Counted from the stretch's first letter, positions 16,768 through 24,452 are shown. The stretch: 24,452 nt of DNA from JABMMZ01 sp964600345 (GCA_964600345.1 CAZRKA010000026.1:1-24452), one strand, 5' to 3'. Numbers and translations are program-made. Notes: generated from the letters alone by a model not told the origin.

Positions 16768-17678
16768 TATTTTATCAAATCATTGAACGGATATATTCTC
16801 TTATATCCTTTGTTTTTAAAATAGCTCTCGCAGTTTTCACCGCAGGCCAGAATATAATCGCCTCCCCATGCACCCAGACTTTTGATGCTTCCGTTGAAAT
16901 CGCCGAACAAATCCTGTTTAACAGTCGGCAGTCCAAGAATCTGAGACATTTCATTTTCTGCCAGTTCGAGCAGCAGGCAAAATTCGAAATAATCGTCGTT
17001 GACACTTATAAGCTTGCTGATTCTGGATATCTGGGCTATCTGAGCCTGTGTCATTGTGAATTTTTGCGCGGCTATCTGAGCTCTGCTGTTTTGTTTTTTG
17101 TTGAGATGCACCAGAAAAAGTTTTTCGCGGAATGGTTTATTCCAATCCACAATTTCAATTTTGGGATCAGAACCGTTCATGGTGTATAGCAATGCTTTAC
17201 CTTCGGCCGCAACCGCCACATCAAATCCACTCCCTTTAAACGCATTGAAATGAAGTGAAAACGGGTTTATTCCCGCCCATTGCGCAATATTATTGGTAAG
17301 TGTCGAACTGCTTCCCAGTCCTTCATCCAGATCGAATTCAAGCGCTGTTTCAACACTGATATTGTGTTCACCTTTAAGAAAACCGGGATTCAATGTCCCG
17401 GCATTGATCAGAAAGCGAAGTAATTGAATAGCAGCCATTGCATCTGTGCTGTATTCGGTAATCAGGTCGGGAAGGCTAAAACCTGCTTCAAACCATATAT
17501 GGCCGTTTTTATCGAATGCCTTCCATTCGAGTAAAGGGCGTTTGCTTTTTTCGCGCTCTTCAACCCTGAGAAACTGCCCTTTTTTCGCCGGCACTGCAAA
17601 AGCAGTGGCACCATGCAGCACTGCGTACTCACCGCAAATCATCAGTTTTCCGTGGCTGTAAAACTCCTGTTGATTCAA
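16767..17678 (-). CDS. GYDIA-type GHMP kinase, candidate phosphomevalonate kinase
   Basis: This is a small-molecule kinase of the GHMP fold, 303 residues. Visible are 'HGKLMICGEYAVLHG' (9-23), the ATP loop 'DEGLGSSSTLTNN' (118-130), 'KGSGFDVAVAAEG' (148-160) with the probable catalytic Asp153, and 'SLGAWGGDYIL' (268-278) near the C-terminus. 'GFDVA' corresponds to the GYDIA signature that names a Bacteroidota family found beside HMG-CoA reductase. The start is TTG at 17676-17678, overlapping the HMG-CoA reductase stop (TGA at 17675-17677). No in-frame ATG precedes the substrate motif, and the first internal Met is inside it, so a non-ATG start is required. The operon lacks any other phosphomevalonate kinase, so that role is inferred and not shown. 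Confidence 0.85.
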   Translation of the reverse strand: MNQQEFYSHGKLMICGEYAVLHGATAFAVPAKKGQFLRVEEREKSKRPLLEWKAFDKNGHIWFEAGFSLPDLITEYSTDAMAAIQLLRFLINAGTLNPGFLKGEHNISVETALEFDLDEGLGSSSTLTNNIAQWAGINPFSLHFNAFKGSGFDVAVAAEGKALLYTMNGSDPKIEIVDWNKPFREKLFLVHLNKKQNSRAQIAAQKFTMTQAQIAQISRISKLISVNDDYFEFCLLLELAENEMSQILGLPTVKQDLFGDFNGSIKSLGAWGGDYILACGENCESYFKNKGYKRIYPFNDLIK

Positions 17679-19036
17679 TCCGACTGCTTTTTATTTACCT
17701 CGCTGACCTGTGGCACTGCTATACCCCTTATTTTACAAAAGATTTCGACAGCTGAACTGTAGCTTACAATTTTGTCTTTAAAATAGTCAACTATTCTGCT
17801 TTTTTCTTCCTCAGTAGCTTCAAGCTGATTGAGTATATTGAGGAGATGCATTTTCATGTGTCCCTTCTGAATACCGGATGTAACAAGAGATCTTAAAGCT
17901 GAAAAATTCTGAGCCAGTCCGACTACCGCTGCAATGCGCATCAGTTCTGCCGCACCCGGATTGCCCAGCATATTCATGGCGAGTTTTACCATGGGATGCA
18001 GATTGGTTAGTCCGCCTACAGTACCAAGCGCCAGAGGAATATCGAGTCTGAAAATCAGAGTATCGCCTACGATTTCGGCATGGGTAAGGCTTTTGTATTT
18101 TCCGCTTCTCGAAGCGTAAGTATGCGCACAGGCTTCGACAGCTCTGAAATCATTTCCTGTTGCAATCACAACACTGTCGACGCCGTTCATTATCCCTTTG
18201 TTATGCGTGGTTGCCCTGTAGGTTTCAATTTCGGCAATGCGGACAGCACGGCAGAATTTTTCGGCAAATTCGCGCCCGTCCATATCGTTTCCCTCTGCCA
18301 GACTATCCAGTGTAGCCGAAACTTCGGCCCTCACCAGGCAATTAGGTGTGTAATTGCTCAATATACACATCACTATCTGAACCTGTTTTTCCGATTCGCT
18401 GAATGCGCTGCTTAAGGAAATTTCACTCTTGAGAATGCGTGCAAACTCTTCGAGCACCGAATTGATAAAATTAGCACCCATACTGTCACAGGTATCAAAT
18501 GTTGCCTGTATCTGGTAATAGCCTTTTTCATCCTTTGTTCTGTCAATCAGTTCTATGTTCAGTATACCTCCTCCGCGCGCCTGCATGTTGCGGGTGATAT
18601 GGGCGGTATTTTCAAAGAATTTATGTTTGATTCCCGTAAAAAATGTTTTCAGTTTTTCGGGATTTTCACCCTCCCATATAAAATGGACATGACCGATTTT
18701 TTCGGTATCAATCACCGTAGTCCTGAATCCTCCCCTTTCCAGCCAGAAGTTGGCTGCCTTTGCTGCTGCTGCCACTACCGAACTTTCTTCAATGGCCATA
18801 GGAATGCAATACATTTTTCCGTCAATCAGAAAATTAGGCGCCACACCAAATGGAAGATAATAATTGCTGATGGTATTCTCTATGAATTCGTCGTGTAATT
18901 TTTGTACTGAAGCATCATTATGCCAGTAACTTTTTAAAAAGTCGACAGCATTTTCGTCGCCATTCAGATAATTCCTGACTATCCATTCAATCTTGGCTTC
19001 CTTGCTCAGTTTTGAGAATCCTTTTATACTTGGCAT
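17675..19036 (-). CDS. Hydroxymethylglutaryl-CoA reductase, class II
   Basis: HMG-CoA reductase interconverts HMG-CoA and mevalonate with NAD(P)H. The 453-residue soluble protein has no membrane domain, typical of class II. The catalytic residues are in place: Glu83 in 'PMAIEESSVVAA', Lys280 in 'THNKGIMNGVDSVV', Asp296 in 'ATGNDFRAVEA' and His393 in 'GIQKGHMKMHL'. 'DSMGANFINSV' (184-194) is the dinucleotide-binding helix motif. 'ENTISNYYLPFGVAPNFLI' (53-71) is the substrate-side signature. Annotation pipelines may label class II enzymes 'degradative', but the operon context points to mevalonate synthesis. The ATG is 20 bp after the isomerase stop. Confidence 0.95.
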   Translation of the reverse strand: MPSIKGFSKLSKEAKIEWIVRNYLNGDENAVDFLKSYWHNDASVQKLHDEFIENTISNYYLPFGVAPNFLIDGKMYCIPMAIEESSVVAAAAKAANFWLERGGFRTTVIDTEKIGHVHFIWEGENPEKLKTFFTGIKHKFFENTAHITRNMQARGGGILNIELIDRTKDEKGYYQIQATFDTCDSMGANFINSVLEEFARILKSEISLSSAFSESEKQVQIVMCILSNYTPNCLVRAEVSATLDSLAEGNDMDGREFAEKFCRAVRIAEIETYRATTHNKGIMNGVDSVVIATGNDFRAVEACAHTYASRSGKYKSLTHAEIVGDTLIFRLDIPLALGTVGGLTNLHPMVKLAMNMLGNPGAAELMRIAAVVGLAQNFSALRSLVTSGIQKGHMKMHLLNILNQLEATEEEKSRIVDYFKDKIVSYSSAVEIFCKIRGIAVPQVSEVNKKQSD

Positions 19037-19056
19037 TATTGATTTTTTTTAAATAA

Positions 19057-20085
19057 TTAATCCTGTTTCACAGTCAGATACTGGTAACAGGTCTGAAGTC
19101 CTTTCTTCTGCAATTCACAGTATTTTCTAAGTTGCTCATAGTCTTCGCCGGCGTGTTTAAGAAATGCTGATGCCTGAGCATAAACGGCATTGCATTTTGA
19201 TTTCCTGAGCAGATAATAACCATCCAGATAATTTTTTATTCCTCCGCTGATGATGATGTTTTTACATACCACATCTGAACCTGCTTCACTGATGACTGCA
19301 TTTGCAAATCCAAGCATTTCCCCGGCAGAGTGACCGATTCCGGTGAGCGGTTCCATAGCCTCTCTGATATTTACATCCTGTCTGTGCAATTCAAGCGTGG
19401 CAAAATTAGTCCCACCGTGTGCTCCGAACTCTATCGCTTCGATGGGAAGTGCCATTAACTCTTTGAACGAAGAAGGACCAAATCCCTGACCTACTTCTTT
19501 GACGATGATCTTCGCATCAACTGAATCCAGAATTCTTTTGATACTGTCTATCGGTGCTTTTTTGATTTTATCTCCCTCCGGTTGCAGCCATTCCTGAAGC
19601 GGGTTAACGTGAATGATAAGTCCGTCTGCTTCCAGGCGTTTTATCAGTTCGGCAACCCTGTCCACTTTTCCTGTTTCAATCAATTCTTCAATCTGCGCAA
19701 TTCCCAGATTGGCGAATAATGGTCTGTCATATCCCAGATAAGGCCTTACATTAAAGTCGTTGAAATAGGCGTTGTCGTTCAGAATGATTCTGCAACTACC
19801 CAAACCCAGTCCCATGCCGAATTCGGCACAAGCCTTTGCCAGATTCTTATTGATGATTCCCGCTTTTTCGGTTCCGCCGGTCATACTGCTTACCCAAAGC
19901 GGCAGTGCAAGTGTTTTACCGGCAAAAACAGTTTGAGGTATGCTTTGACTGTCGGGATGAGGATTTAAAAAGGGCTCGTAATAAAACCGCCCGTCCTGTT
20001 CTGTTGTCTGAGACAGGAAGGCAAGATCAATGTGGTCTTTTTTTCGTTGGGATGTCTGATGGGTGTCCAAAATAGCTTGATGCAC
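19057..20085 (-). CDS. fni: Isopentenyl-diphosphate delta-isomerase, type 2 (FMN)
   Basis: The type 2 isomerase interconverts IPP and DMAPP using reduced FMN. The 342-residue TIM-barrel protein shows 'RKKDHIDLAF' (14-23), 'WVSSMTGGTEKAG' (64-76), 'HVNPLQEWLQPEGD' (159-172) with the catalytic Gln region, 'VKEVGQGF' (195-202) and the phosphate-binding 'FGAHGGTNFA' (220-229). The start is GTG at 20083-20085. There is no in-frame ATG before the KKDHID substrate motif, so a non-ATG start is needed. A promoter box lies 13 bp upstream. It is the first gene of the minus-strand isoprenoid operon. Confidence 0.93.
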   Translation of the reverse strand: MHQAILDTHQTSQRKKDHIDLAFLSQTTEQDGRFYYEPFLNPHPDSQSIPQTVFAGKTLALPLWVSSMTGGTEKAGIINKNLAKACAEFGMGLGLGSCRIILNDNAYFNDFNVRPYLGYDRPLFANLGIAQIEELIETGKVDRVAELIKRLEADGLIIHVNPLQEWLQPEGDKIKKAPIDSIKRILDSVDAKIIVKEVGQGFGPSSFKELMALPIEAIEFGAHGGTNFATLELHRQDVNIREAMEPLTGIGHSAGEMLGFANAVISEAGSDVVCKNIIISGGIKNYLDGYYLLRKSKCNAVYAQASAFLKHAGEDYEQLRKYCELQKKGLQTCYQYLTVKQD

Positions 20086-20098
20086 CTGTAATTAACCG

Positions 20099-20106
20099 CA
20101 AAGATA
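20099..20106 (-). promoter_or_regulatory. Putative Bacteroidota -7 box for the isoprenoid operon
   Basis: On the minus strand the sequence is TATCTTTG followed by CGG, a full match to the TAnnTTTG consensus. It ends 13 bp before the fni GTG, so the predicted leader is very short. No TTG is seen at the -33 position; the region there is AT-rich (TATTTTATAAAAC). Confidence 0.5.
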
Positions 20107-20207
20107 TGCTTTTGTTTTATAAAATACGGTTTAGACGGTGGTTTCAATGTCTGCCCGGGCCGTAAATTTATGTCGTGGCATTTGCCATTTATCGGTCCAG
20201 ATTACGT

Positions 20208-20215
20208 CAGCTTTG
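20208..20215 (+). promoter_or_regulatory. Weak candidate -7 box for the beta-barrel gene
   Basis: CAGCTTTG differs from TAnnTTTG at one base. A TTTG at 20181-20184 could be the -33 element, though the spacing is a few bases longer than usual. It lies 43 bp before the ATG at 20259 in the 173-bp divergent gap. I see no better candidate there. Confidence 0.22.
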
Positions 20216-20258
20216 ATATTTCCCTGCAATATAAATCCGATTCAGACGTTCTGCCGCT

Positions 20259-21149
20259 ATGAAAATGAACAAATTAAGTACTCTTCTCATTCTTGTTTTC
20301 ACCCTCGACCATTCAGTATCATTTGCATCCGGCGATAGCAGTAAACGCGTATTTATTTCTGAGGCTTTCATTTTTGGTGGCGGTGTCGACGGCAAACCGG
20401 AAATGTCCGGTCTCTACGATTTCAGAACTCTGGCGCCAGGTTCCCTGTTACTGAAATCGGATTTCAGCAATTTCAGCAAATATCCGATTGAGGTATCAGC
20501 TTATAGCAGCATGTTAAATTTCGGTATCGGACTAAGCCGGCGACATAAACCCGGCAGCGGCATATTAAGGATTGCCGCTTCGGTAGCAGGTGGCAGGAAT
20601 ATCTATGGATATTACTTCAGCAACAGGTCTTACCGGATTGATACACTTGTCTCACAGCGCACAGGTGCAAATACCTACATCGATTCTGTAGTACGCGAAA
20701 CTTACGACTTCTCTTATAGTTCAGGTCTGCTGCAAATCGACTTATCGCTTATCTGGAGAAGCCGCAACCGCAATAAACTAACATTGTTTGGCGGGGCAGG
20801 CATCAGTGCAGGAGCCGGCATCAGCACCGGAACAAATATCAATCACACGATTTCAGCTGTGGGGCGATCAAACGTCAATGTCTATTACGGCATCGACAAT
20901 AATTACCAATCAGAATCCGAATATTTCAGGAATAAAGCGCAAACAGCCGCTTCAGCCTATTTTCCATTTGGCCTCGATTACCGCCTGAGCAAAAAACACG
21001 GTTTCTGGAAACAACTGCATGTGTTTCACGAGTCAAGATTCAGAATAGACTATTACAATATTCCTGAAATAGACAAAGGAATTATAACGCGCTATTCCTC
21101 AAGTATCGGAATACGTTACAACATCGGAGCAAATACTACAAATCCTTAA
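20259..21149 (+). CDS. Exported protein of unknown function, probable outer-membrane beta-barrel
   Basis: I do not recognise a named family. The 296-residue protein begins with a plausible signal peptide (Lys-rich MKMNK, hydrophobic 'LSTLLILVFTL', cleavage probably near 'SFASG', residues 21-25). The mature part is rich in Gly, Ser, Tyr and Asn. It shows alternating polar and hydrophobic strands separated by charged turns, for example 'LLQIDLSLIWRSRNRNKLTL', a Gly-Ala repeat 'GGAGISAGAGISTG', 'RFRIDYYNI' and the final 'SSIGIRYNIGA'. Such features suit a beta-barrel of about 10-14 strands, a porin-like or PorT-like role being possible but unproven. The chain ends 'NTTNP' rather than in an aromatic residue. 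It stands alone between two minus-strand units and its 3' end overlaps the aminopeptidase gene by 14 bp. Confidence 0.6.
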   Translation: MKMNKLSTLLILVFTLDHSVSFASGDSSKRVFISEAFIFGGGVDGKPEMSGLYDFRTLAPGSLLLKSDFSNFSKYPIEVSAYSSMLNFGIGLSRRHKPGSGILRIAASVAGGRNIYGYYFSNRSYRIDTLVSQRTGANTYIDSVVRETYDFSYSSGLLQIDLSLIWRSRNRNKLTLFGGAGISAGAGISTGTNINHTISAVGRSNVNVYYGIDNNYQSESEYFRNKAQTAASAYFPFGLDYRLSKKHGFWKQLHVFHESRFRIDYYNIPEIDKGIITRYSSSIGIRYNIGANTTNP

Positions 21150-23574
21150 GCCCTGCAGCTTTCAGCCTTTTCTGTTTATCGCTGTCGAGCAGCGCAATTT
21201 CAGATTGTATGATGGTATTGAATTCAGGCTTTTTCTTCAGTTCATTCAGCACTTCTGCGCATGGAAAGGATAAGCGGCCGTTATTGGTAAGACAGGCATC
21301 GAGCAGATTCCTGACGATATTCTGATCACATACATTCAGTCTTTTAACAGACTGTGCCGCATTCACCCTGGTTCTGAATTCGTAATTAGCTCCGCAAAGC
21401 GCCACCAGTTCGGCAAGGTGTTTTGTTTTATCGCCATAATTATTCAGATAAGCGTATTCCAGCCACTTGGTTCTGATATTGTTGTTTTGTCCGTTCAGCT
21501 TTTCGCTTGCTTTAAGCGCTGCCGTCTTTTCCTTAGCCGTAATTTCCTTGCTGTTCATCAGCTTATCAAGGGCATTCTCCACCACATTGTTGCTGCTGTC
21601 TTTCAGCAAAGCCATAAAAATATCCTTCTGATCTTTGATGGTAGTATCAGCCGCAATGAAAGAAAGTTTCACTTCAGCCTTGCTGTCGTTGATGATGTTG
21701 ACATACCATTTGTTAAGCGACTTCTGGTTAGCGAGCTGTTTGGCAATCTCGGCTCTTATACCGTGATGCTTCTCAGCTGCAAATCGCGCCTGCAGGAATG
21801 CGAGTTTATCTTTCAGAGGAATATTCTTCATTGCCGCAATGGCATCATAACGGTCTATCATGTGTTTTGCTTTTACTGCCTGCGCAAAAAGTTCTGCATC
21901 AGATTTTGCAAAATCCACTTTCTTCATCACTTTGTTTTCCTCATCAAAAAGGGCAAACTCAATTTCTGAACCTGCTGCCTGCGCTATCCTGATAGTCTGA
22001 TTGGCACTGTCCATCACCCAGATGGTTTTGCGGTCAACGGTGCCGTTCTTGTAATAGATGGCGAAATCGACAGGCATTTTGAAATAACGCACATTGCCGT
22101 CTGTTTTATGCGTCTGCTGTATGTTAAATACTATTTCCTTTCCGTTGGCTTTGTACGACACCTTGTAATGGGGTTCGCCGGCACGGTGTATCCACTGATC
22201 AAAAAACCAGTCGTAGTTAAGACCCAGTTTGTCTTTCAAAGCTTTCTGGAAATCCCAGGATTCGACATTCTTAAATCCGTGAACACTCAGGTAATGCTGA
22301 ATAAAACGTCTGAAATTTTCTTCGCCGATCTGATATCTCAGCATGCCGATAACGGCACTGCCTTTCGGGTACCATCTTACCGAACCGCTTTTAGTATGTC
22401 TGATGGGATAGTTGTCTTTTTCACTTTGCGCCAGAGCTGCATTATACTCGCCGCGCATTGCCCACTGATAGGCATCTTCACCTTCAAGACTTCTGAAGAA
22501 AAGCTTGGGATAAAAGGTGGCAAAACTTTCCTGCAGCCAGCCGTCATTACCGCTGCGTGCAGTAATCAGATCGCCAAACCATTGGTGGGTAAGCTCGTGG
22601 CAATTAACTCCCATGTAATTACGGTCTTTAAAACCGCGTCCATCTGTAGTAAAGAAGTCACCAAATACAGTGGCAGAAGTATTTTCCATAGCACCGTAAA
22701 GGAAATTCTGAACCATTATCTGAGAATATGATCCCCATGGATAAGGCGTACCGGTTTCGTCTTCGAGCAATTCTATCATGCGCTCTGTGTGCATGCTGGT
22801 GTATTCAACCCTGTCTTTGAATTCCGGATAATACCAGAACTGAACGGGAGTACCGCGTTTGGTTTTAGTTTCTTTGATTTCATAATTGCCGATACCAAGC
22901 ATCAGTAAGTAACCGGCATGTGGTTTTTCGAGTGCATAATGCCAGGTAGAAGTGCCGTTGCCATTGTCTTTTTCGGCAATCTTCTTTCCGTTTGAAAGAC
23001 ATTTGTATTTGCTCTCTATTGTAACTACTGTTTCTGTAGTGAACTTATCGTTCATGCAGTCGTACATCGGTATCCAGTAGCGGTTGTCTATGCCCTGGCC
23101 CTGGGTCCATATTTGTTTGCGGATGTAATTGATATCCGGTGCACCCGCGTTTTCAGGCTGATTCCAGCCGATAAAATAAATACCCTTGCGGGGAGTTGCG
23201 GTATAAGTGAATACTACCGTGTGGTACTCGTCCCACATCAGTTTCCTGGCGAATCTCAGCACCACTCCTTCCGGATTAATTGTATATGCCACTTTCTGTC
23301 CATCCATTTCAGCACTGAGTATGGTGATACCCGGTGCGTCGAAGAAAAGCGTATCAATATTTTTCTGAATGGTGGTAAAATTGTGAGTGACCTTGCCATT
23401 CACCTTGCCGGCAGCAGGTTCAAAACTCACCTCTACTTTCATGTGGGTGATGTCTACACTGTGTTGTCTTTCGGCTCCGTCGGGATCGGCCACATAATGA
23501 ATGTGAGGCAATTCAGTCTGAGCGATGAGTCCGCTGAAGCAGACAATTGAAATAATAGTAAATATTCTTTTCAT
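21136..23574 (-). CDS. M1-family metallo-aminopeptidase, exported
   Basis: This zinc aminopeptidase removes N-terminal residues from peptides, probably in the periplasm. A signal peptide is seen at the N-terminus ('KRIFTIISIVCFSGLIAQ', cleavage near residue 19). The substrate-anchoring 'GAMEN' is at 294-298. The zinc site is 'HELTHQWFGD' (His326, Glu327, His330) with the third ligand Glu349 in 'LQESFATF', the exact HExxH-18x-E spacing of family M1. Residues 1-180 form the N-terminal beta domain. Residues from about 570 form a Lys/Ala-rich helical region resembling HEAT-like repeats. Length is 812 residues. I see no C-terminal type IX secretion signal domain; the chain ends 'KRLKAAGLKDL', so periplasmic location is the simpler reading. 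Confidence 0.93.
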   Translation of the reverse strand: MKRIFTIISIVCFSGLIAQTELPHIHYVADPDGAERQHSVDITHMKVEVSFEPAAGKVNGKVTHNFTTIQKNIDTLFFDAPGITILSAEMDGQKVAYTINPEGVVLRFARKLMWDEYHTVVFTYTATPRKGIYFIGWNQPENAGAPDINYIRKQIWTQGQGIDNRYWIPMYDCMNDKFTTETVVTIESKYKCLSNGKKIAEKDNGNGTSTWHYALEKPHAGYLLMLGIGNYEIKETKTKRGTPVQFWYYPEFKDRVEYTSMHTERMIELLEDETGTPYPWGSYSQIMVQNFLYGAMENTSATVFGDFFTTDGRGFKDRNYMGVNCHELTHQWFGDLITARSGNDGWLQESFATFYPKLFFRSLEGEDAYQWAMRGEYNAALAQSEKDNYPIRHTKSGSVRWYPKGSAVIGMLRYQIGEENFRRFIQHYLSVHGFKNVESWDFQKALKDKLGLNYDWFFDQWIHRAGEPHYKVSYKANGKEIVFNIQQTHKTDGNVRYFKMPVDFAIYYKNGTVDRKTIWVMDSANQTIRIAQAAGSEIEFALFDEENKVMKKVDFAKSDAELFAQAVKAKHMIDRYDAIAAMKNIPLKDKLAFLQARFAAEKHHGIRAEIAKQLANQKSLNKWYVNIINDSKAEVKLSFIAADTTIKDQKDIFMALLKDSSNNVVENALDKLMNSKEITAKEKTAALKASEKLNGQNNNIRTKWLEYAYLNNYGDKTKHLAELVALCGANYEFRTRVNAAQSVKRLNVCDQNIVRNLLDACLTNNGRLSFPCAEVLNELKKKPEFNTIIQSEIALLDSDKQKRLKAAGLKDL

Positions 23575-23591
23575 TGATATGTCAAAAAATG

Positions 23592-23599
23592 CAAAAATA
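23592..23599 (-). promoter_or_regulatory. Putative Bacteroidota -7 box for the aminopeptidase gene
   Basis: On the minus strand the sequence is TATTTTTG followed by CATTTT, a full match to TAnnTTTG. It ends 17 bp before the aminopeptidase ATG (23572-23574). It lies in the 73-bp gap after the isoaspartyl peptidase stop. No clear -33 TTG is seen. Confidence 0.42.
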
Positions 23600-23647
23600 A
23601 GAGAATTGGCCGAAATCGGAACCCTGAATCGATAAAGGACGCTGTTT

Positions 23648-24452
23648 TCAACGATAAATTGAAATTATTTCGCCCATTTGTTCATTGATGCACGCCCGGT
23701 ACATGCCATCGCTGTTAAAAGGCATTTCAATATTTCCCACGGCATCGGCAGCAACCAGTCCGCCTTCACCGCCAATTTTTACGAGTTTGTCCATCACCAC
23801 TATTTCACAGGCCTGTTTGAGAGAATACCCCTTGTATTCCATCAGACAACTGATGTCATAAGCCACCACCGAACGCAGAAATAATTCGCCGTGGCCGGTA
23901 CAACTGATTGCACAGGTATGATTATTGGCATAAGTACCCGAACCAATAACAGGGGTATCGCCAACGCGTCCGAATTTCTTGTTAGTCATTCCGCCTGTAC
24001 TGGTAGCTGCAGCGAGATTGCCTTCGCTGTCGAGTGCCACTGCCCCTACCGTTCCCATTTTATTTCCCGGACGGCTGCCGTGATCCAGCTCAAAGTTATC
24101 GCTGTCTTTCAATTCCTGCCATTGATTGTAGCGTTGTTCAGTATAAAAGTAAGCATCGTCGGCAAACTGAATACCCTGTGTTTTTGCAAATATTCCAGCA
24201 CCTTCACCGGCCATCATCACGTGAGGCGACTTGTCCATCACGGCTCTTGCCAGCAATACCGGATTCACCACATTGCTGATTCCGCATACCGCGCCGGCCA
24301 TAAGATCTTTGCCCTGCATAACTGCTGCATCCATTTCGTGTTTGCCGATATGGTTAAATACCGAGCCACGCCCCGCATTGAAAAGCGGATTATTTTCCAG
24401 TTCCACCACTGCTGCAATTACTGCATCTACAGAACTGCCACCCGATTTCAAT
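23648..24452 (-). CDS. Isoaspartyl peptidase/L-asparaginase (Ntn hydrolase, family T2), 5' end missing
   Basis: These enzymes self-cleave to expose a catalytic Thr and then hydrolyse isoaspartyl dipeptides or asparagine. The nucleophile lies in 'KMGTVGAVALDSEGNLAAAT', Thr codon at 24050-24052. 'STGGMTNKKFGRVGDTP', 'IGSGTYANNHTCAISCTGHGE' and 'GGEGGLVAADAVGNIEMPFN' follow as in the family. Upstream, 'SGGSSVDAVIAAVVELENNP' and 'FNAGRGSVFN' belong to the alpha chain. The 267 codons here lack the N-terminus, which lies beyond the right edge; the TTG at 24451 is an internal Leu codon, not a start. Location (cytoplasm or periplasm) cannot be judged without the N-terminus. Confidence 0.93.
   Translation of the reverse strand, partial: LKSGGSSVDAVIAAVVELENNPLFNAGRGSVFNHIGKHEMDAAVMQGKDLMAGAVCGISNVVNPVLLARAVMDKSPHVMMAGEGAGIFAKTQGIQFADDAYFYTEQRYNQWQELKDSDNFELDHGSRPGNKMGTVGAVALDSEGNLAAATSTGGMTNKKFGRVGDTPVIGSGTYANNHTCAISCTGHGELFLRSVVAYDISCLMEYKGYSLKQACEIVVMDKLVKIGGEGGLVAADAVGNIEMPFNSDGMYRACINEQMGEIISIYR

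Noticed and set aside
24449..24451. TTG as the start of the isoaspartyl peptidase
   Set aside because: The visible protein begins in the middle of the alpha chain (SGGSSVDAV); the true start is beyond the window edge.

Overview
The window reads as a chromosomal, housekeeping stretch of a Bacteroidota genome at moderate GC. The evidence is the A-rich or absent Shine-Dalgarno signals, three upstream sites matching the Bacteroidota -7 promoter box (TAnnTTTG), the short NuoG typical of this phylum, and a mevalonate-pathway operon containing a GYDIA-type GHMP kinase of the kind known from Flavobacteriia and relatives. I see no tRNA or rRNA gene, insertion sequence, phage gene or CRISPR array.

Layout. 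(1) Positions 1-792, plus strand: the 3' part of peptidyl-tRNA hydrolase (pth), overlapping a hotdog acyl-CoA thioesterase gene. (2) Positions 933-13885, plus strand: a complete 14-gene complex I operon, nuoA to nuoN in canonical order, with nuoC and nuoD separate and nuoG short (344 aa, no molybdopterin-type domain). (3) Positions 13888-20085, minus strand: a six-gene isoprenoid operon. In transcription order it runs type 2 IPP isomerase (fni), HMG-CoA reductase, GYDIA-type GHMP kinase, diphosphomevalonate decarboxylase, mevalonate kinase, UbiA-family prenyltransferase. Five of the six genes overlap or lie within 7 bp of their neighbour. (4) Positions 20259-21149, plus strand: an exported, probably outer-membrane beta-barrel protein of unknown function, divergent from the isoprenoid operon. 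(5) Positions 21136-23574, minus strand: a secreted M1-family aminopeptidase whose 3' end overlaps the barrel gene by 14 bp. (6) Positions 23648-24452, minus strand: an isoaspartyl peptidase/asparaginase (Ntn hydrolase) that runs off the right edge.

How it works together. Complex I oxidises NADH, reduces quinone and pumps protons. The minus-strand operon converts HMG-CoA to mevalonate and on to IPP/DMAPP, then supplies a membrane prenyltransferase. HMG-CoA synthase and a recognisable phosphomevalonate kinase are absent here; the GYDIA-type kinase is the natural candidate for the kinase step. The last two genes look like independent peptide or amino-acid scavenging enzymes.

I found no clearly undescribed system. 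The best leads are the unassigned GHMP kinase, the degenerate second Asp-rich motif in the operon-linked UbiA protein, the short NuoG with an altered third cysteine cluster, and the unrecognised barrel protein. All function calls rest on motifs read by eye; no database search was possible.
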